Notes: generated by a model from the sequence alone, not told the origin. A DNA stretch of 64,000 bases from Chitinophagaceae bacterium UBA4407 (GCA_002390845.1 DGQT01000001.1:175477-239476); one strand, 5' to 3'; counted from the stretch's first letter, positions 16,589 to 26,171 are shown. Numbers and translations: made by a program.

Positions 16589-17518
16589 ATGGAGCGCACT
16601 AAAATAAATATTCCGGCGCATACAGCGAATGACGGCGCAAAACAGAAAGCTTATTTTGCGCTTACGGCCACAAGCTTAATCTGGGGCACTACATGGGTTG
16701 CCAGCAGAATTGGTGTGCAACATGTTCCGGGCCTTCAGGTATCGTATATAAGGCAATTTATTTCCGGCTCGTTGCTGCTCACTTTCTATTTTATTAAAGG
16801 TGAAAAGCTGCCTACGTGGCCGCAATTTCGTTGGCTGTTTGTACTTTCTATTTTTATGTTTGTTCTTGCAAACGGGCTGGCCACCTGGAGTGTAAAATTT
16901 ATTTCAAGCGGACTGGCATCGCTTATCAGTGCACTATACCCATTGTGTGTTGTGTTGATTGAAATGATCCTGTTCAAAAAAAACAACAACAGGCCGCTCA
17001 CTTTTATTGGCTTGATTGTAGGCATTGCAGGTGTGGCCGTTGTATTTTACGAGAACGCATTTCACAGTCAACCCGAAGGTTATGGTTTTGGTGTATTGCT
17101 TGGTTTTATTGCCATGTTCGGCTGGAGTGTTGGAACCATATTTGTTGCCCGCAATAAATATAACATGAACCCCTACTATGCAATGGGCTGGCAAATGTTT
17201 ATTTCATCTTTCATTATTTTTATCGCCGCATCCGCAACAGACAACCGCATCCCCATCGGCGAAATACCTTATCAAACCTGGGGAGCAATCGGTTACCTTA
17301 CTATAATGGGTTCGGTTATTGCATTTACCGCATTTATTTATTCAATTAAACATTTGCCGCCTGCAATATCATCGCTGTATGCGTATATAAACCCGCTGGT
17401 AGCAATGGTTACAGGTGCTATACTATTAAACGAGCCTTTAACTTCAACCATTATCATCGGTGCATGCATTACACTTGCAGGCGTTTATCTTGTTAACTAC
17501 AGTATAAAAAATAAATAA
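16589..17518 (+). CDS. EamA-family (DMT superfamily) transporter
   Basis: This 309-residue protein has about ten hydrophobic segments arranged as two EamA repeats. The first opens ALTATSLIWGTTWVASRIGV, and the second ends YAYINPLVAMVTGAILLNEPLTSTIIIGACITLAGVYLVN. EamA proteins usually export metabolites or amino acids; the substrate cannot be inferred. It sits alone between repeat-bearing gaps. Confidence 0.9.
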   Translation: MERTKINIPAHTANDGAKQKAYFALTATSLIWGTTWVASRIGVQHVPGLQVSYIRQFISGSLLLTFYFIKGEKLPTWPQFRWLFVLSIFMFVLANGLATWSVKFISSGLASLISALYPLCVVLIEMILFKKNNNRPLTFIGLIVGIAGVAVVFYENAFHSQPEGYGFGVLLGFIAMFGWSVGTIFVARNKYNMNPYYAMGWQMFISSFIIFIAASATDNRIPIGEIPYQTWGAIGYLTIMGSVIAFTAFIYSIKHLPPAISSLYAYINPLVAMVTGAILLNEPLTSTIIIGACITLAGVYLVNYSIKNK

Positions 17519-17625
17519 CTTTTTTTGAGCCATACAGTTGACCATCTATGGAACTTTTCTTGCGTCGCACACTTGTACGGTTTGAATATTCTATTGAGCT
17601 TTTATTCAAGCGTAGATTAAAGCGA
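17519..17625 (+). repeat. Intergenic arm, F orientation, type A core with tail
   Basis: The outer end is CTTTTTTTGAGCCATAC, the core is TTGCGTCGCACACTTGTAC at 17560-17578, and the tail is TTATTCAAGCGTAGATTAAA. It starts directly after the EamA stop codon. Confidence 0.85.
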
Positions 17626-17666
17626 AATATTGGTTTTCAAAAAGGCCACATTAACTTAAACTAAAG

Positions 17667-17701
17667 AAAGAACCCGCTTAAGAATTCTAAGCGGGTTCTT
17701 T
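17667..17701. terminator. Bidirectional terminator between eamA and xylA
   Basis: A 14-bp perfect stem (AAAGAACCCGCTTA with its complement) around a 7-nt loop lies between convergent genes, with T-rich ends on both strands. Confidence 0.8.
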
Positions 17702-17744
17702 GTTTGCAAAATGGTTACTGGTAAAAATCTAAAGCACACCGTAT

Positions 17745-19073
17745 TTATATAAACCTGTTTATTAAATTCTCCAGGTACTCCTGTCTGCCGCTGATGATCT
17801 TTGGCTCACCATTCGCAGCAGCATAATCGCGAAGGTTGGTCAATGATAATTTTCCTGCTTCAAAATCAGCACCAGCGCCGCTATCAAAAGAAGCATAGCG
17901 GTCTTTTTTAATCTTGCTGTATTCGCCATGCTGTAAAATTTTATCGGCAATAACCAATGCTCTTGCAAACGTGTCCATACCACCAATATGCGCATAGAAC
18001 AGGTCTGCCGGATCGGTAGAATTCCTGCGGATCTTTGCATCGAAGTTAATTCCGCCACCTGCAAAACCGCCTGCTTGTAAGATGATCAGCATCGCTTCTG
18101 CAAGTTCGTTGATGTCGTTAGGGAACTGGTCTGTATCCCAGCCATTCTGGTAATCGCCACGGTTGGCATCAATGCTGCCAAGCGTATTGGTATCAGCCGC
18201 AACCTGTAGTTCATGCGTAAATGTGTGCCCTGCAAGTGTTGCGTGGTTTACTTCAACATTCAGTTTAAAATCGTTCAGCAAATCGTGCTGACGTAAAAAT
18301 CCTATAACCGTTGCTGCATCATAATCGTACTGATGTTTGCTTGGCTCACAAGGTTTTGGTTCAATAAAAAATGTTCCTTTAAAACCCTGGCTGCGTGCAT
18401 AGTCTTTTGCTGTGTGTAAGAAACGTGCAAGGTGCTCCTGCTCACGTTTCATGTTCGTGTTCAGCAAACTCATATAACCTTCACGGCCACCCCAGAAAAC
18501 ATAGTTCTCACCACCCAATGCAATCGTTGAATCCAGTGCAAATTTTACTTGTGCACCTGCATGTGCCAGTACATGAAAATCTGGATTGGTAGATGCACCA
18601 TTCATATAACGCTGGTGCGAAAATAAATTCGCTGTACCCCATAATAATTTTACGCCGCTGTCTGCCTGCTTTTGTTTTGCATAAGCCGTTAATGCTTGCA
18701 AACGTTTTTCATTTTCTGCCACATCATTACCATAATCCACCACATCCACATCATGAAAACAATAGAATGGCAAATTCATTTTGGTGATGAATTCAAATGC
18801 TGCATCCATTTTATCTTTTGCCCTTTCCACTGCATCACTCTTAACACTCCATGGAAAATGATGTGTGCCTTCGCCAAAAGGATCTGCGCCTACATTGCAG
18901 AACGAATGCCAGTAAGCGCATGCAAAACGCAGGTGTTCTTTCATCGTTTTTCCTGCAACAACTTTGCTTTCATCGTACCAGCGAAAGGCAAGCGGGTTAT
19001 CGGTTTCGTTGCCTTCGTATTTAATTTGACCGAGGCCTTTAAAGTATTCTTTTTCTCCCGTTACAACTGACAT
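17745..19073 (-). CDS. xylA: Xylose isomerase
   Basis: This 442-residue cytoplasmic enzyme interconverts D-xylose and D-xylulose. It shows the catalytic His region FYCFHDVDVVD, the metal-binding FFIEPKPCEPSKHQYD, the NVEVNHATLAGHTF segment, and SIDANRGDYQNGWDTDQFPND. The length matches the class II isomerases of Bacteroidota. xylB lies upstream on the same strand across a repeat-filled 290-bp gap. Together the two feed xylose into the pentose phosphate pathway as xylulose 5-phosphate. Confidence 0.97.
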   Translation of the reverse strand: MSVVTGEKEYFKGLGQIKYEGNETDNPLAFRWYDESKVVAGKTMKEHLRFACAYWHSFCNVGADPFGEGTHHFPWSVKSDAVERAKDKMDAAFEFITKMNLPFYCFHDVDVVDYGNDVAENEKRLQALTAYAKQKQADSGVKLLWGTANLFSHQRYMNGASTNPDFHVLAHAGAQVKFALDSTIALGGENYVFWGGREGYMSLLNTNMKREQEHLARFLHTAKDYARSQGFKGTFFIEPKPCEPSKHQYDYDAATVIGFLRQHDLLNDFKLNVEVNHATLAGHTFTHELQVAADTNTLGSIDANRGDYQNGWDTDQFPNDINELAEAMLIILQAGGFAGGGINFDAKIRRNSTDPADLFYAHIGGMDTFARALVIADKILQHGEYSKIKKDRYASFDSGAGADFEAGKLSLTNLRDYAAANGEPKIISGRQEYLENLINRFI

Positions 19074-19117
19074 AGATTTTAGTTTTAAGTGATAAGTATT
19101 AAGTTATAAGTAATAAA

Positions 19118-19335
19118 TATTTTGTACCCAACTGATTGCTTATATTTAGCTTCTCTTGCGTCGCACTCTTGTGCGTTCGGAACATGATTGATCAATGTGC
19201 AACATTTTGTAGTTATGTAAAAGCATCCTTTGCAAAATGGTCTTTGCTTCGGTAAAAGCTGCATCACATTCCTAAAGCACAAGAGTGCGACGCAAGGAAA
19301 GCTTCATTCATATTCTAATGTCTGGCTCATAATAA
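19118..19335. repeat. Inverted-repeat element in the xylB-xylA spacer: F and R arms, both type A
   Basis: The F arm 19118-19190 has core TTGCGTCGCACTCTTGTGC at 19156-19174. The R arm 19276-19335 has core CACAAGAGTGCGACGCAA at 19278-19295 and outer end GTCTGGCTCATAATAA. Beside xylA a 14-bp-period motif (AAGTGATAAGTATT, AAGTTATAAGTAAT; about 19087-19114) precedes the F arm. Confidence 0.82.
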
Positions 19336-19346
19336 TGGCAATTAAC

Positions 19347-19378
19347 ATCACCAAATTATCAAATCACCTAATCAGCAA
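19347..19378. repeat. Tandem 16-bp repeat overlapping the xylB 3' end
   Basis: ATCACCAAATTATCAA (19347-19362) is followed by the diverged unit ATCACCTAATCAGCAA (19363-19378). The xylB stop codon lies inside the second unit. Related arrays with the same period occur at 7014, 7132, 27998 and 58311. Confidence 0.65.
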
Positions 19379-20842
19379 ATCAAGACATTCCTTCCATTCT
19401 TTATACAATTCGTCATACACACTTGCCATAGTTGGTTCTATTAGCTGCAATGGCTTCATGTTTGTGAACGCATCTTTTGCATTGCTGAAAATATTTGCAC
19501 CGATACCTGCGCCCAAAGCCGCGCCAACACTGCCATCGCAGTTGTACAACTCAACCGGAACATTGGTGGCATTTACAAAAGCTTCGGCAAAAACATTACT
19601 CAAAAACATGTTGGCTTTGCCCGCACGAATGATGGATGGATGCATGCCGTTTTCACGCATAATATCCAGTCCGTAACGGAACGCAAACGCAATGCCTTCC
19701 TGCCCTGCACGGTACAAATGCGCGGCGGTATGTTTGTTTAAATCGATGTTGTGAATATGCGAACCAATGATCTTGTTATTTAGAATTCTTTCTGCACCAT
19801 TACCAAACGGAAGCATGTATAAACCATCGCTGCCGGGCTTTATTTTTGCAGCTTCATTGTTCAATGAAGTATAACTTTCATTGCTGCCAAATAGCTTCTT
19901 CAACCAGCTATTCATAATGCCTGTGCCGTTAATACAAAGCAACACACCAATTCGCTTTTGCGCATCGGTATAATTTACATGCGCAAAACTGTTTACCCGT
20001 GATTGCTGATCGTAAGTAAGCGCATCGCTTACACCATAGATAACGCCTGAAGTACCCGCCGTTGCTGCAACTTCACCGGGTTCGAGTACGTTTAATGATA
20101 ACGCGTTGTTTGGTTGATCGCCTGCCTTATAAGTAACAGGAATATTTTTTTGCAGCGATAATAAATCGGCCACATCATCTTTTATAAAACCATGTGAAGA
20201 AAAAACATTTTGAATGTTTGGAATGATGATTTCATCAAAACCAAAATATTGCATCACATCTTTTGATAGCGTGTTTTCTTTAAAATCCCAGAAGATGCCT
20301 TCTGATAAAGAGGAAACACTTGTAGTAATATCACCGGTCAATTTCATAGCGAGATAATCGCCGGGTAACATGATCTTATCAATCTTGCTGTAAATCTCCG
20401 GTTCATTTTCTTTTACCCAGGCAAGCTTTGCTGCAGTAAAATTTCCGGGAGAATTAAGCAGGTGCGACAAACATTTTTCTTCACCAATTGCATTAAAGGC
20501 TTTGTCTCCGTAAGGCACTGCACGGCTGTCGCACCAGATGATGGAATCGCGTAAAACGTTTTGATCTTTATCAACCAGCACCAATCCGTGCATTTGATAA
20601 GCAATACCGATTGCTGCAATATCTTTTGGGTTATAAGTTTTTGTTGCGTGTGCTTTTGCAATAGCTTGCTGTGTAAACTGCCACCAGCTTTCAGGTGATT
20701 GTTCAGCCCAGCCGCTTTGATGAGAAATTATTCCTGCCTCTGTTTCAGGATATTGAGCTGATGCAACGCACTGCTGCGTTTGTGCATCTACTACTGACAC
20801 TTTAACGGAAGATGTTCCTATATCTATACCAAGTAATAACAT
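19364..20842 (-). CDS. xylB: Xylulokinase (FGGY kinase)
   Basis: This 492-residue FGGY-family sugar kinase has an N-terminal phosphate-binding LLGIDIGTSSVKVSVVD, the substrate region AIGIAYQMHGLVLVD, VATAGTSGVIYG, and the C-terminal nucleotide-binding IIRAGKANMFLSNVFAEAF. It phosphorylates D-xylulose with ATP. Its neighbours (xylA downstream, a divergent AraC-type regulator upstream) support the xylose assignment over other FGGY sugars. The C-terminus runs into a 16-bp tandem repeat. Confidence 0.94.
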   Translation of the reverse strand: MLLLGIDIGTSSVKVSVVDAQTQQCVASAQYPETEAGIISHQSGWAEQSPESWWQFTQQAIAKAHATKTYNPKDIAAIGIAYQMHGLVLVDKDQNVLRDSIIWCDSRAVPYGDKAFNAIGEEKCLSHLLNSPGNFTAAKLAWVKENEPEIYSKIDKIMLPGDYLAMKLTGDITTSVSSLSEGIFWDFKENTLSKDVMQYFGFDEIIIPNIQNVFSSHGFIKDDVADLLSLQKNIPVTYKAGDQPNNALSLNVLEPGEVAATAGTSGVIYGVSDALTYDQQSRVNSFAHVNYTDAQKRIGVLLCINGTGIMNSWLKKLFGSNESYTSLNNEAAKIKPGSDGLYMLPFGNGAERILNNKIIGSHIHNIDLNKHTAAHLYRAGQEGIAFAFRYGLDIMRENGMHPSIIRAGKANMFLSNVFAEAFVNATNVPVELYNCDGSVGAALGAGIGANIFSNAKDAFTNMKPLQLIEPTMASVYDELYKEWKECLDLLIR

Positions 20843-20977
20843 ATGGCTTGCTGTTATTTGAGTATGCTAAATTAGAGATTGTTTCAATGTAAGGCTGCTA
20901 CTTTATTGTTGAAAACTGAAACTATTTTAATATAAATAAAAGAATTATCTAAATTTATCAGTTAATATAGTTCATGT
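20843..20977. promoter_or_regulatory. Divergent promoter region of xylB and the AraC regulator
   Basis: This 135-bp AT-rich spacer between divergent starts has no repeat arm, unlike almost every other gap of this size. Reading toward xylB, TAATTTAG (near TAnnTTTG) lies about 25 nt before the start. The small inverted repeat ATTG-TTT-CAAT is adjacent. It is the obvious place for the regulator to bind, but I cannot define an operator. Confidence 0.5.
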
Positions 20978-21832
20978 ATGAAGCCACTGATCGAAAAACT
21001 TACGTTAAGCGAGAACACATCCTTTCTTGCCCGCACTTACCGCACACCTACGTTTGAAGTACCGTGGCACCAGCATATTGAATACGAACTCATCTTTTTT
21101 AAAGAAGGCGAAGGCAGCAGCTTCGTTGGCAACTATGTTGGCGAATTTAAAACAGGCGATATTTTCTTTCTTGGCAGCAACCTGCCACACACTTTTCAAA
21201 AAGCGCAAAAGGATTTAATTACCAGCGCCGTGGTGGTGCAGTTCAGGGAAGAATTCTGGGGTACTCATTTTATGCAACTACCAGAAAGCAGGAGCATAAA
21301 AAAACTATTCGATATTGCTTACCAGGGCCTCAAAATAAAAGGCGATTGCAAACAACAACTCGCACCATTTATTGAAGAACTTGAATTTGCAGAAGGTTTC
21401 GAACGCATCATTCTTTTATGCGAATGTTTGCAACTCATTATTCAAAGCAATGAATACGATACCGTTTCCACACAGGAAGTAAAAGAGTTCAATACCAAAA
21501 ACAAAGAACGCATCGACCGCATTTATCAATACACCATCGATCGTTTCCAGGAGCCTGTAACACTTACTGCTGTTGCAAAACATGCACGTATGAGTGTGCC
21601 GGCATTCTGCAGTTATTTTAAAAAAAGCACCAAAAAAACATACATCGATTTCCTTAATGAAGTGCGCATTGGTTATGCCTGCAAGCAGTTAATTGATACG
21701 CAGAAAAGCATTGAAGACATCTGCTACGAAAGCGGCTTTAATACACTCGCTAATTTTAATAAACAGTTTTTAAAAGTTAAGAAACTTACGCCTTCTAAAT
21801 ACAGGAAAGATTTTGTTGGCAAAACCAGGTAA
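20978..21832 (+). CDS. AraC-family transcriptional regulator, probable xylose regulator
   Basis: This 284-residue protein has an N-terminal cupin-like sensor domain (VPWHQHIEYELIFFKEGEGSSFVGNYVGEFKTGDIFFLGSNLPHTF). The C-terminal AraC double helix-turn-helix covers about residues 185-280 and includes LTAVAKHARMSVPAFCSYFKKSTKKTYIDFLNEVRI and IEDICYESGFNTLANFNKQF. It is transcribed divergently from xylB, so control of xylBA is likely. The ligand is inferred, not shown. The same domain pair occurs in regulators of many other sugars. Confidence 0.88.
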   Translation: MKPLIEKLTLSENTSFLARTYRTPTFEVPWHQHIEYELIFFKEGEGSSFVGNYVGEFKTGDIFFLGSNLPHTFQKAQKDLITSAVVVQFREEFWGTHFMQLPESRSIKKLFDIAYQGLKIKGDCKQQLAPFIEELEFAEGFERIILLCECLQLIIQSNEYDTVSTQEVKEFNTKNKERIDRIYQYTIDRFQEPVTLTAVAKHARMSVPAFCSYFKKSTKKTYIDFLNEVRIGYACKQLIDTQKSIEDICYESGFNTLANFNKQFLKVKKLTPSKYRKDFVGKTR

Positions 21833-21923
21833 CCCAATTTTAATTTGCTGCATATTGATTATACAATATTTTGCATAGGCAAATGCGTTCTTTATTTTAA
21901 AACGATCAACCAAAAATTACCTT

Positions 21924-22739
21924 ATGGGTTTAGTCACTCGCCTCTCCAACGGTTGGAACATTTCAATGAAAAGTTTCCAGGTTTTAAAAGCCAACAAGCA
22001 ACTGATTATTTTACCTGTACTTTCAGGTTCATCAATGATCCTGCTTATGGCATCATTTGGCTTTGCCATTTTTACTGCAAAATCAACAGTTCATTTAAGC
22101 GGCAAAGGATATTATTATCTTGGCTTATTTGGATTCTACTTCGTAAACTATTTTATTGTATCATTTTTTAATGTGGCCCTCATGCGTTGCGTACGTATGC
22201 ATTTTCTGGGCGAAGAAGTAAGCCTTCGCGATGGCCTTGCATTTAGTGTAAAACGCATTGGTACTATCTTATTATGGTCCGTTATTGGCGCAACCGTAGG
22301 CACCATTTTAAGAGTAATACAACAGGAAAGTGGTATTATAGGAAAGATCATCACAGGTATCATTGGTATTATCTGGAACATAGCCACGTTCTTTGTTATT
22401 CCCGTGCTTGCTTACGAAGATACCGGCCCACTACAAGCAGTAAAACGTTCTGCAGCCATCATGAAAGAGAAGTGGGGAGAAAGCCTTGCGGGCAATTTTA
22501 GCTTTGGCCTTGTACAGCTTCTGGCATTAATTGTTACGGCAGTACCCTTGTATTTTTTAGGCGCTATGTTAAACCCGCTTGTTGGTATTGCGCTTGCCGT
22601 TTTTGCATCAGTAATTGTTATTACAATTATCAGTGCAGCGCAAGCTATATTCATAAGCGCTGTTTACCATACACTACAAGGCACACAAGTTCCTATAATA
22701 GATAACGATAATGTAGACCACTTATTTACCAGGAAATAA
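21924..22739 (+). CDS. DUF6159-like multi-pass membrane protein
   Basis: This 271-residue protein has about six hydrophobic segments. The opening LSNGWNISMKSFQVLKANKQLIILPVLSG and the YEDTGPLQAVKRSAAIMKEKWGESLAGNFSFG segment are typical of the DUF6159 / glycerophosphoryl-diester-like membrane domain family. The function is unknown. It has its own terminator at 22760. Confidence 0.8.
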   Translation: MGLVTRLSNGWNISMKSFQVLKANKQLIILPVLSGSSMILLMASFGFAIFTAKSTVHLSGKGYYYLGLFGFYFVNYFIVSFFNVALMRCVRMHFLGEEVSLRDGLAFSVKRIGTILLWSVIGATVGTILRVIQQESGIIGKIITGIIGIIWNIATFFVIPVLAYEDTGPLQAVKRSAAIMKEKWGESLAGNFSFGLVQLLALIVTAVPLYFLGAMLNPLVGIALAVFASVIVITIISAAQAIFISAVYHTLQGTQVPIIDNDNVDHLFTRK

Positions 22740-22759
22740 TTTTACATAAAACGATTTTC

Positions 22760-22788
22760 AAAAATGCTGCTTATAAAGCGGCATTTTT
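22760..22788 (+). terminator. Terminator of the DUF6159-like gene
   Basis: AAAAATGCTGCTT pairs with AAGCGGCATTTTT around a short loop with one mismatch, and the run of T forms the 3' side. Confidence 0.75.
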
Positions 22789-22804
22789 ATTTTAGCAAGC
22801 CCCT

Positions 22805-23260
22805 TTTTTTTTATTATGTACCCGGCTGCATTGCAATTGTGAAGCTGCTGTTGCGTCGCGCTCTTGTACGTTTGGATTTTAACTCATCTTTTACCGAAGC
22901 GTAGATTGAAGCGAATTGCTTTGAATATGCCGAAATCTGAAACATTTAACTACCCCTGGAGTTCAATGCAAATGCTCTGTAATGCTGATGAATGTGCAAA
23001 GTATGTAAGCGCAGGCAGTGAATCCTAAAACAGCGAAAGTGTAAGGAAATAAATCGTGGTATTCAAATGGTTTGAATAAAGTAGTTCTTGCATGATTGTT
23101 GCCGTTAGCAATCTTTCTGTCCATATCAATATTGTTGCATTAAATGTACAATTTTTTACAGATTTTTTTGGTGCCGTTTTCATTGTTCCATCTTTTTCCG
23201 AACGTAAAAGTGTGCGACGCAACAAAAGCTTCATATATGTACTAAAGCCCGGCTCAAAAT
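22805..23260. repeat. Inverted-repeat element with wide spacer: F and R arms, both type A
   Basis: The F arm 22805-22917 has outer end TATGTACCCGGC, core TTGCGTCGCGCTCTTGTAC (22851-22869) and a full tail TTACCGAAGCGTAGATTGAA. The R arm 23195-23260 has core GTAAAAGTGTGCGACGCAAC and outer end AAGCCCGGCTCAAAATA. The roughly 275 bp between them show only short frames in both strands that I cannot support as genes. Confidence 0.82.
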
Positions 23261-23352
23261 ATTTCCAATCATATTATTGCTTATGTAAAAAAAGATATTG
23301 CCAACTTACTGCTGCGATTGTTTAAATTTATTGTTCTAAAAAGATTGCCGCC

Positions 23353-24978
23353 ATGAAAGGACAAATGATGTATTACCCGTTAACCACCAACGCCATTCTT
23401 GAATATGGCAACCGTGTGTTTCCGCACAAAGAAGTGATTACCCGGCTTCCTGATGGAACCCGCCACCAGTATAGCTTTCACGATATGTATAAGCGTACTA
23501 AAAAACTGGCAAATGCTTTAGTTAATCAACTGGATATTAAGCCTGGCGATAAAGTAGCAACCTATGCATGGAACCATTACCAGCACCTGGAATTGTATTA
23601 TGCCATTCCGGGAGTAGGCGCTGTTTGTCATCCGTTGAACATCCGCTTATCATCCGATCAAATTGAATACATCATTAACCATGCAGAAGATAAAGTAATT
23701 TTTATTGATGCAACCCTGGTGCCTTTTATTGAAAAGATCGTACCGCTGATACCGAACGTGCAACACTTTATTTTACTGAATGCCAAAGAAGATTTTAAAA
23801 CAACCTTGCCCAATACCATTCATTACGAAAAACTGATTGCAAATGAACCCGAGGATTTTGAATGGTTTACAGCCGATGAAAACGATGCATGCGCTATGTG
23901 CTACACCAGCGGCACAACGGGTTCACCAAAAGGTGTTTTATATTCGCACCGTTCGGTGTACTTGCACGCACAAACATTGTTAATGCCCAATGCCGGCAAC
24001 ATCAGTTCAAAAGATAAAGTATTAATGGTGGTGCCGCAGTTTCATGTGCTTGCATGGGGTTTACCTTATGCATGCATAATGACCGGCGCCGACATGATTA
24101 TGCCTTCCTGTCATTTACAGCCAACAGCTTTGGTAGAGTTACTACAACAGGAAAAAATAACCTTTGCAACAGGCGTACCCACGATCTGGCTGGGTATTTA
24201 TGACGTAATGAAAAGGAACCCTCCCAAAGAAAAACTGTTACTGCGTGAGTTTATGGTTGGTGGCTCGGCACTTCCCCAAAGCCTCATCGAGGGTTTTGAA
24301 AAAGACTTTGGTATTCCCGGCTTACATGCCTGGGGCATGACGGAAACATCGCCGCTTGGCACTGTTTCGCGGCTACAGTCAATACACGAAAATTTGCCGC
24401 GACAGGAGCAGTATAAAATAATGGCACTGCAGGGTATTGAGTTACCCGGCGTAGAGATCCGTTTGATAAAAGAAGATGGTTCTGTTGCCGCAAGAGACGG
24501 CCAAAGCGTTGGTGAAATTCAAATTCGCGGACCATGGATCATTAACAGTTATTATAAAGTTGAAGACAACACCCCCTACTTTTCTGCAGATGGTTGGTTT
24601 AGAACCGGCGATGTGGCAACAATGGATGCCGATGGCTACCTGCACATTACAGACCGCACCAAAGACTTAATAAAAAGTGGCGGCGAATGGATTTCCAGTG
24701 TAGCGCTGGAAGTGGCACTGATGGCGCATCCCGCAATAGCAGAGGCTTGCGTAATTGCTATATCCGATGAGCGTTGGGTAGAGCGGCCGCTGGCATGCAT
24801 TGTGTTGCACCAGGGCAATGCTGTTTCACCGCAAGAATTAAGAGCATTCTTAAGTAAAGATTTTGTAAACTATCAAATACCCGATCGGTATATCACTGTT
24901 GCTCAAATCCCAAAAACCAGTGTAGGTAAATTTGATAAAAAGGAATTGAGAAGAATGTATGCCGCAGGAGAATTGTAG
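23353..24978 (+). CDS. Long-chain acyl-CoA ligase (AMP-binding enzyme)
   Basis: This 541-residue adenylate-forming enzyme has the ATP loop CYTSGTTGSPKGVLYSH, the A5 motif HAWGMTETSPLGT, the A7 motif GWFRTGDVATMDADGYLHITDR, and the catalytic Lys of A10 in PKTSVGKFDKKELRR. It makes acyl-CoA from a carboxylic acid through an acyl-AMP. The pattern suits medium- or long-chain fatty acid or methylthiopropionate-type ligases. The exact substrate is not readable. A second Met at residue 5 is an equally good start. Confidence 0.9.
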   Translation: MKGQMMYYPLTTNAILEYGNRVFPHKEVITRLPDGTRHQYSFHDMYKRTKKLANALVNQLDIKPGDKVATYAWNHYQHLELYYAIPGVGAVCHPLNIRLSSDQIEYIINHAEDKVIFIDATLVPFIEKIVPLIPNVQHFILLNAKEDFKTTLPNTIHYEKLIANEPEDFEWFTADENDACAMCYTSGTTGSPKGVLYSHRSVYLHAQTLLMPNAGNISSKDKVLMVVPQFHVLAWGLPYACIMTGADMIMPSCHLQPTALVELLQQEKITFATGVPTIWLGIYDVMKRNPPKEKLLLREFMVGGSALPQSLIEGFEKDFGIPGLHAWGMTETSPLGTVSRLQSIHENLPRQEQYKIMALQGIELPGVEIRLIKEDGSVAARDGQSVGEIQIRGPWIINSYYKVEDNTPYFSADGWFRTGDVATMDADGYLHITDRTKDLIKSGGEWISSVALEVALMAHPAIAEACVIAISDERWVERPLACIVLHQGNAVSPQELRAFLSKDFVNYQIPDRYITVAQIPKTSVGKFDKKELRRMYAAGEL

Positions 24979-24983
24979 ATTAA

Positions 24984-25060
24984 TTTTTTGAGCCGGACAT
25001 TTGTTCTTTGTGAAGCTTTACTTGCGTCGCACCCTTGTACGGTTTGATCCTTATTGAACA
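24984..25060 (+). repeat. Intergenic arm, F orientation, type A core
   Basis: The outer end is TTTTTTGAGCCGGAC, only 5 bp past the acyl-CoA ligase stop. The core is TTGCGTCGCACCCTTGTAC at 25022-25040. It pairs in orientation with the R arm at 26323 on the far side of the next gene. Confidence 0.85.
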
Positions 25061-25106
25061 GGTTGACACAGTGCAGGTAAACAAATGAATTGAACGCAAA
25101 TAGCAT

Positions 25107-26171
25107 TTATAATTCATTAGGGCTTATTTTATTTTTATTAAGCCAGTCTTTCAATATTTTATTATCCCTTTCGTTAAGCAGGTCTTCAAATTTTTTTCCA
25201 ATGCCCTGCTTGGAAAAACTTAAATCTTTTATTATTTTATCGTGTTCACCGCTGCAAATATTTATATGGCAAATAGCCCTGTTAAATTCATAAAAATATT
25301 CAGGTTCGTCGTGATCTCTTATATCAATAGCTGTATTAAAATTATCTGCTGCATTTTCCCAGTCACTTTTATCTATGTCTTTTAATGCATATGCTAACTG
25401 ACCAAAATAAAAATGTGGTGCCCTGCTTTTATTTGCATTTATCAACGCCTGAAATATGGGTATAGACCTTGCCATTAGCCTTCTGTCACTATTCCGGTTC
25501 GAGCGCCTGTTAACTTTTCCCAACTGAAAAACAATATTTTTAGTGAATTCAGATGCTTTGTCTATTACCTTGTCTAATTGCAGCAGCGGTATTTCTTTTT
25601 CACTGGTAGTAGGTGATATTAATTTACAGGTACGCTCAATTGCCAATGTATCAATTCTAGCCTGGTCTGTTACGGAATTTATATCGAGGAATTTATTACC
25701 ATAAATCATCTGCAACTGCTGGTTGAATTGCCATTTAAGATCGTCGATGCTTCTGTATATTGCAACATAATGCTTCAATTTTATGAGCCTCTTTTTAAAT
25801 TCAAGCATGCTTACAATGTCATCATTTATACTGCCTGTACGCACAAAGTCATCTTTAAAATAAACATACAGACGGGGCTTTTTGGTATTTTCAAATTGTT
25901 TAAATGCAATTTCAAATTCTTCATCGGTATACTTTCCTACTTTGGTAAAAAAAAGCATGATAAAAATATCCGATTCTGCAATTGCTTTGTTGTAAGAAGA
26001 TTGAAGGCCACCTTCGGCAAACGAGTCTAAAAAATACTCCCAGAAAACCGGCTTAAACTGTATACCCTCATCATACCACTCATTGTTGATCTCGGAAATA
26101 AATAACCTGAAATCTTCCCGGTCTTCTTTTAATTCTGATGAAGATGCCAGAAAAATTGTTACCTGATCCAT
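25107..26171 (-). CDS. TIR-like / DUF4062-like domain protein with helical C-terminal repeats
   Basis: This 354-residue protein has an N-terminal domain (residues about 1-150) that opens VTIFLASSSELKEDREDFRLFI and continues YNKAIAESDIFIMLFFTKVGKYTDEEFEIAF. This Rossmann-like pattern is shared by DUF4062 and TIR-type domains of signalling and immunity proteins. The Glu residues of YTDEEFEIAF sit where TIR NADases keep a catalytic Glu, but that alignment is by eye. The C-terminal half looks alpha-helical with TPR-like spacing (HFYFGQLAYALKDIDKSDWENAADNFNTAI). It is a single gene bracketed by an F and an R arm, with no effector partner beside it. A defence or stress role is inference only. Confidence 0.6.
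   Translation of the reverse strand: MDQVTIFLASSSELKEDREDFRLFISEINNEWYDEGIQFKPVFWEYFLDSFAEGGLQSSYNKAIAESDIFIMLFFTKVGKYTDEEFEIAFKQFENTKKPRLYVYFKDDFVRTGSINDDIVSMLEFKKRLIKLKHYVAIYRSIDDLKWQFNQQLQMIYGNKFLDINSVTDQARIDTLAIERTCKLISPTTSEKEIPLLQLDKVIDKASEFTKNIVFQLGKVNRRSNRNSDRRLMARSIPIFQALINANKSRAPHFYFGQLAYALKDIDKSDWENAADNFNTAIDIRDHDEPEYFYEFNRAICHINICSGEHDKIIKDLSFSKQGIGKKFEDLLNERDNKILKDWLNKNKISPNEL

Noticed and set aside
18696..19070. 124-residue plus-strand frame
   Set aside because: It is antisense to xylA, a clear complete gene.
22920..23190. Short frames on both strands between the arms at 22805 and 23195
   Set aside because: They mostly overlap arm sequence, lack start signals and have no recognisable domain.
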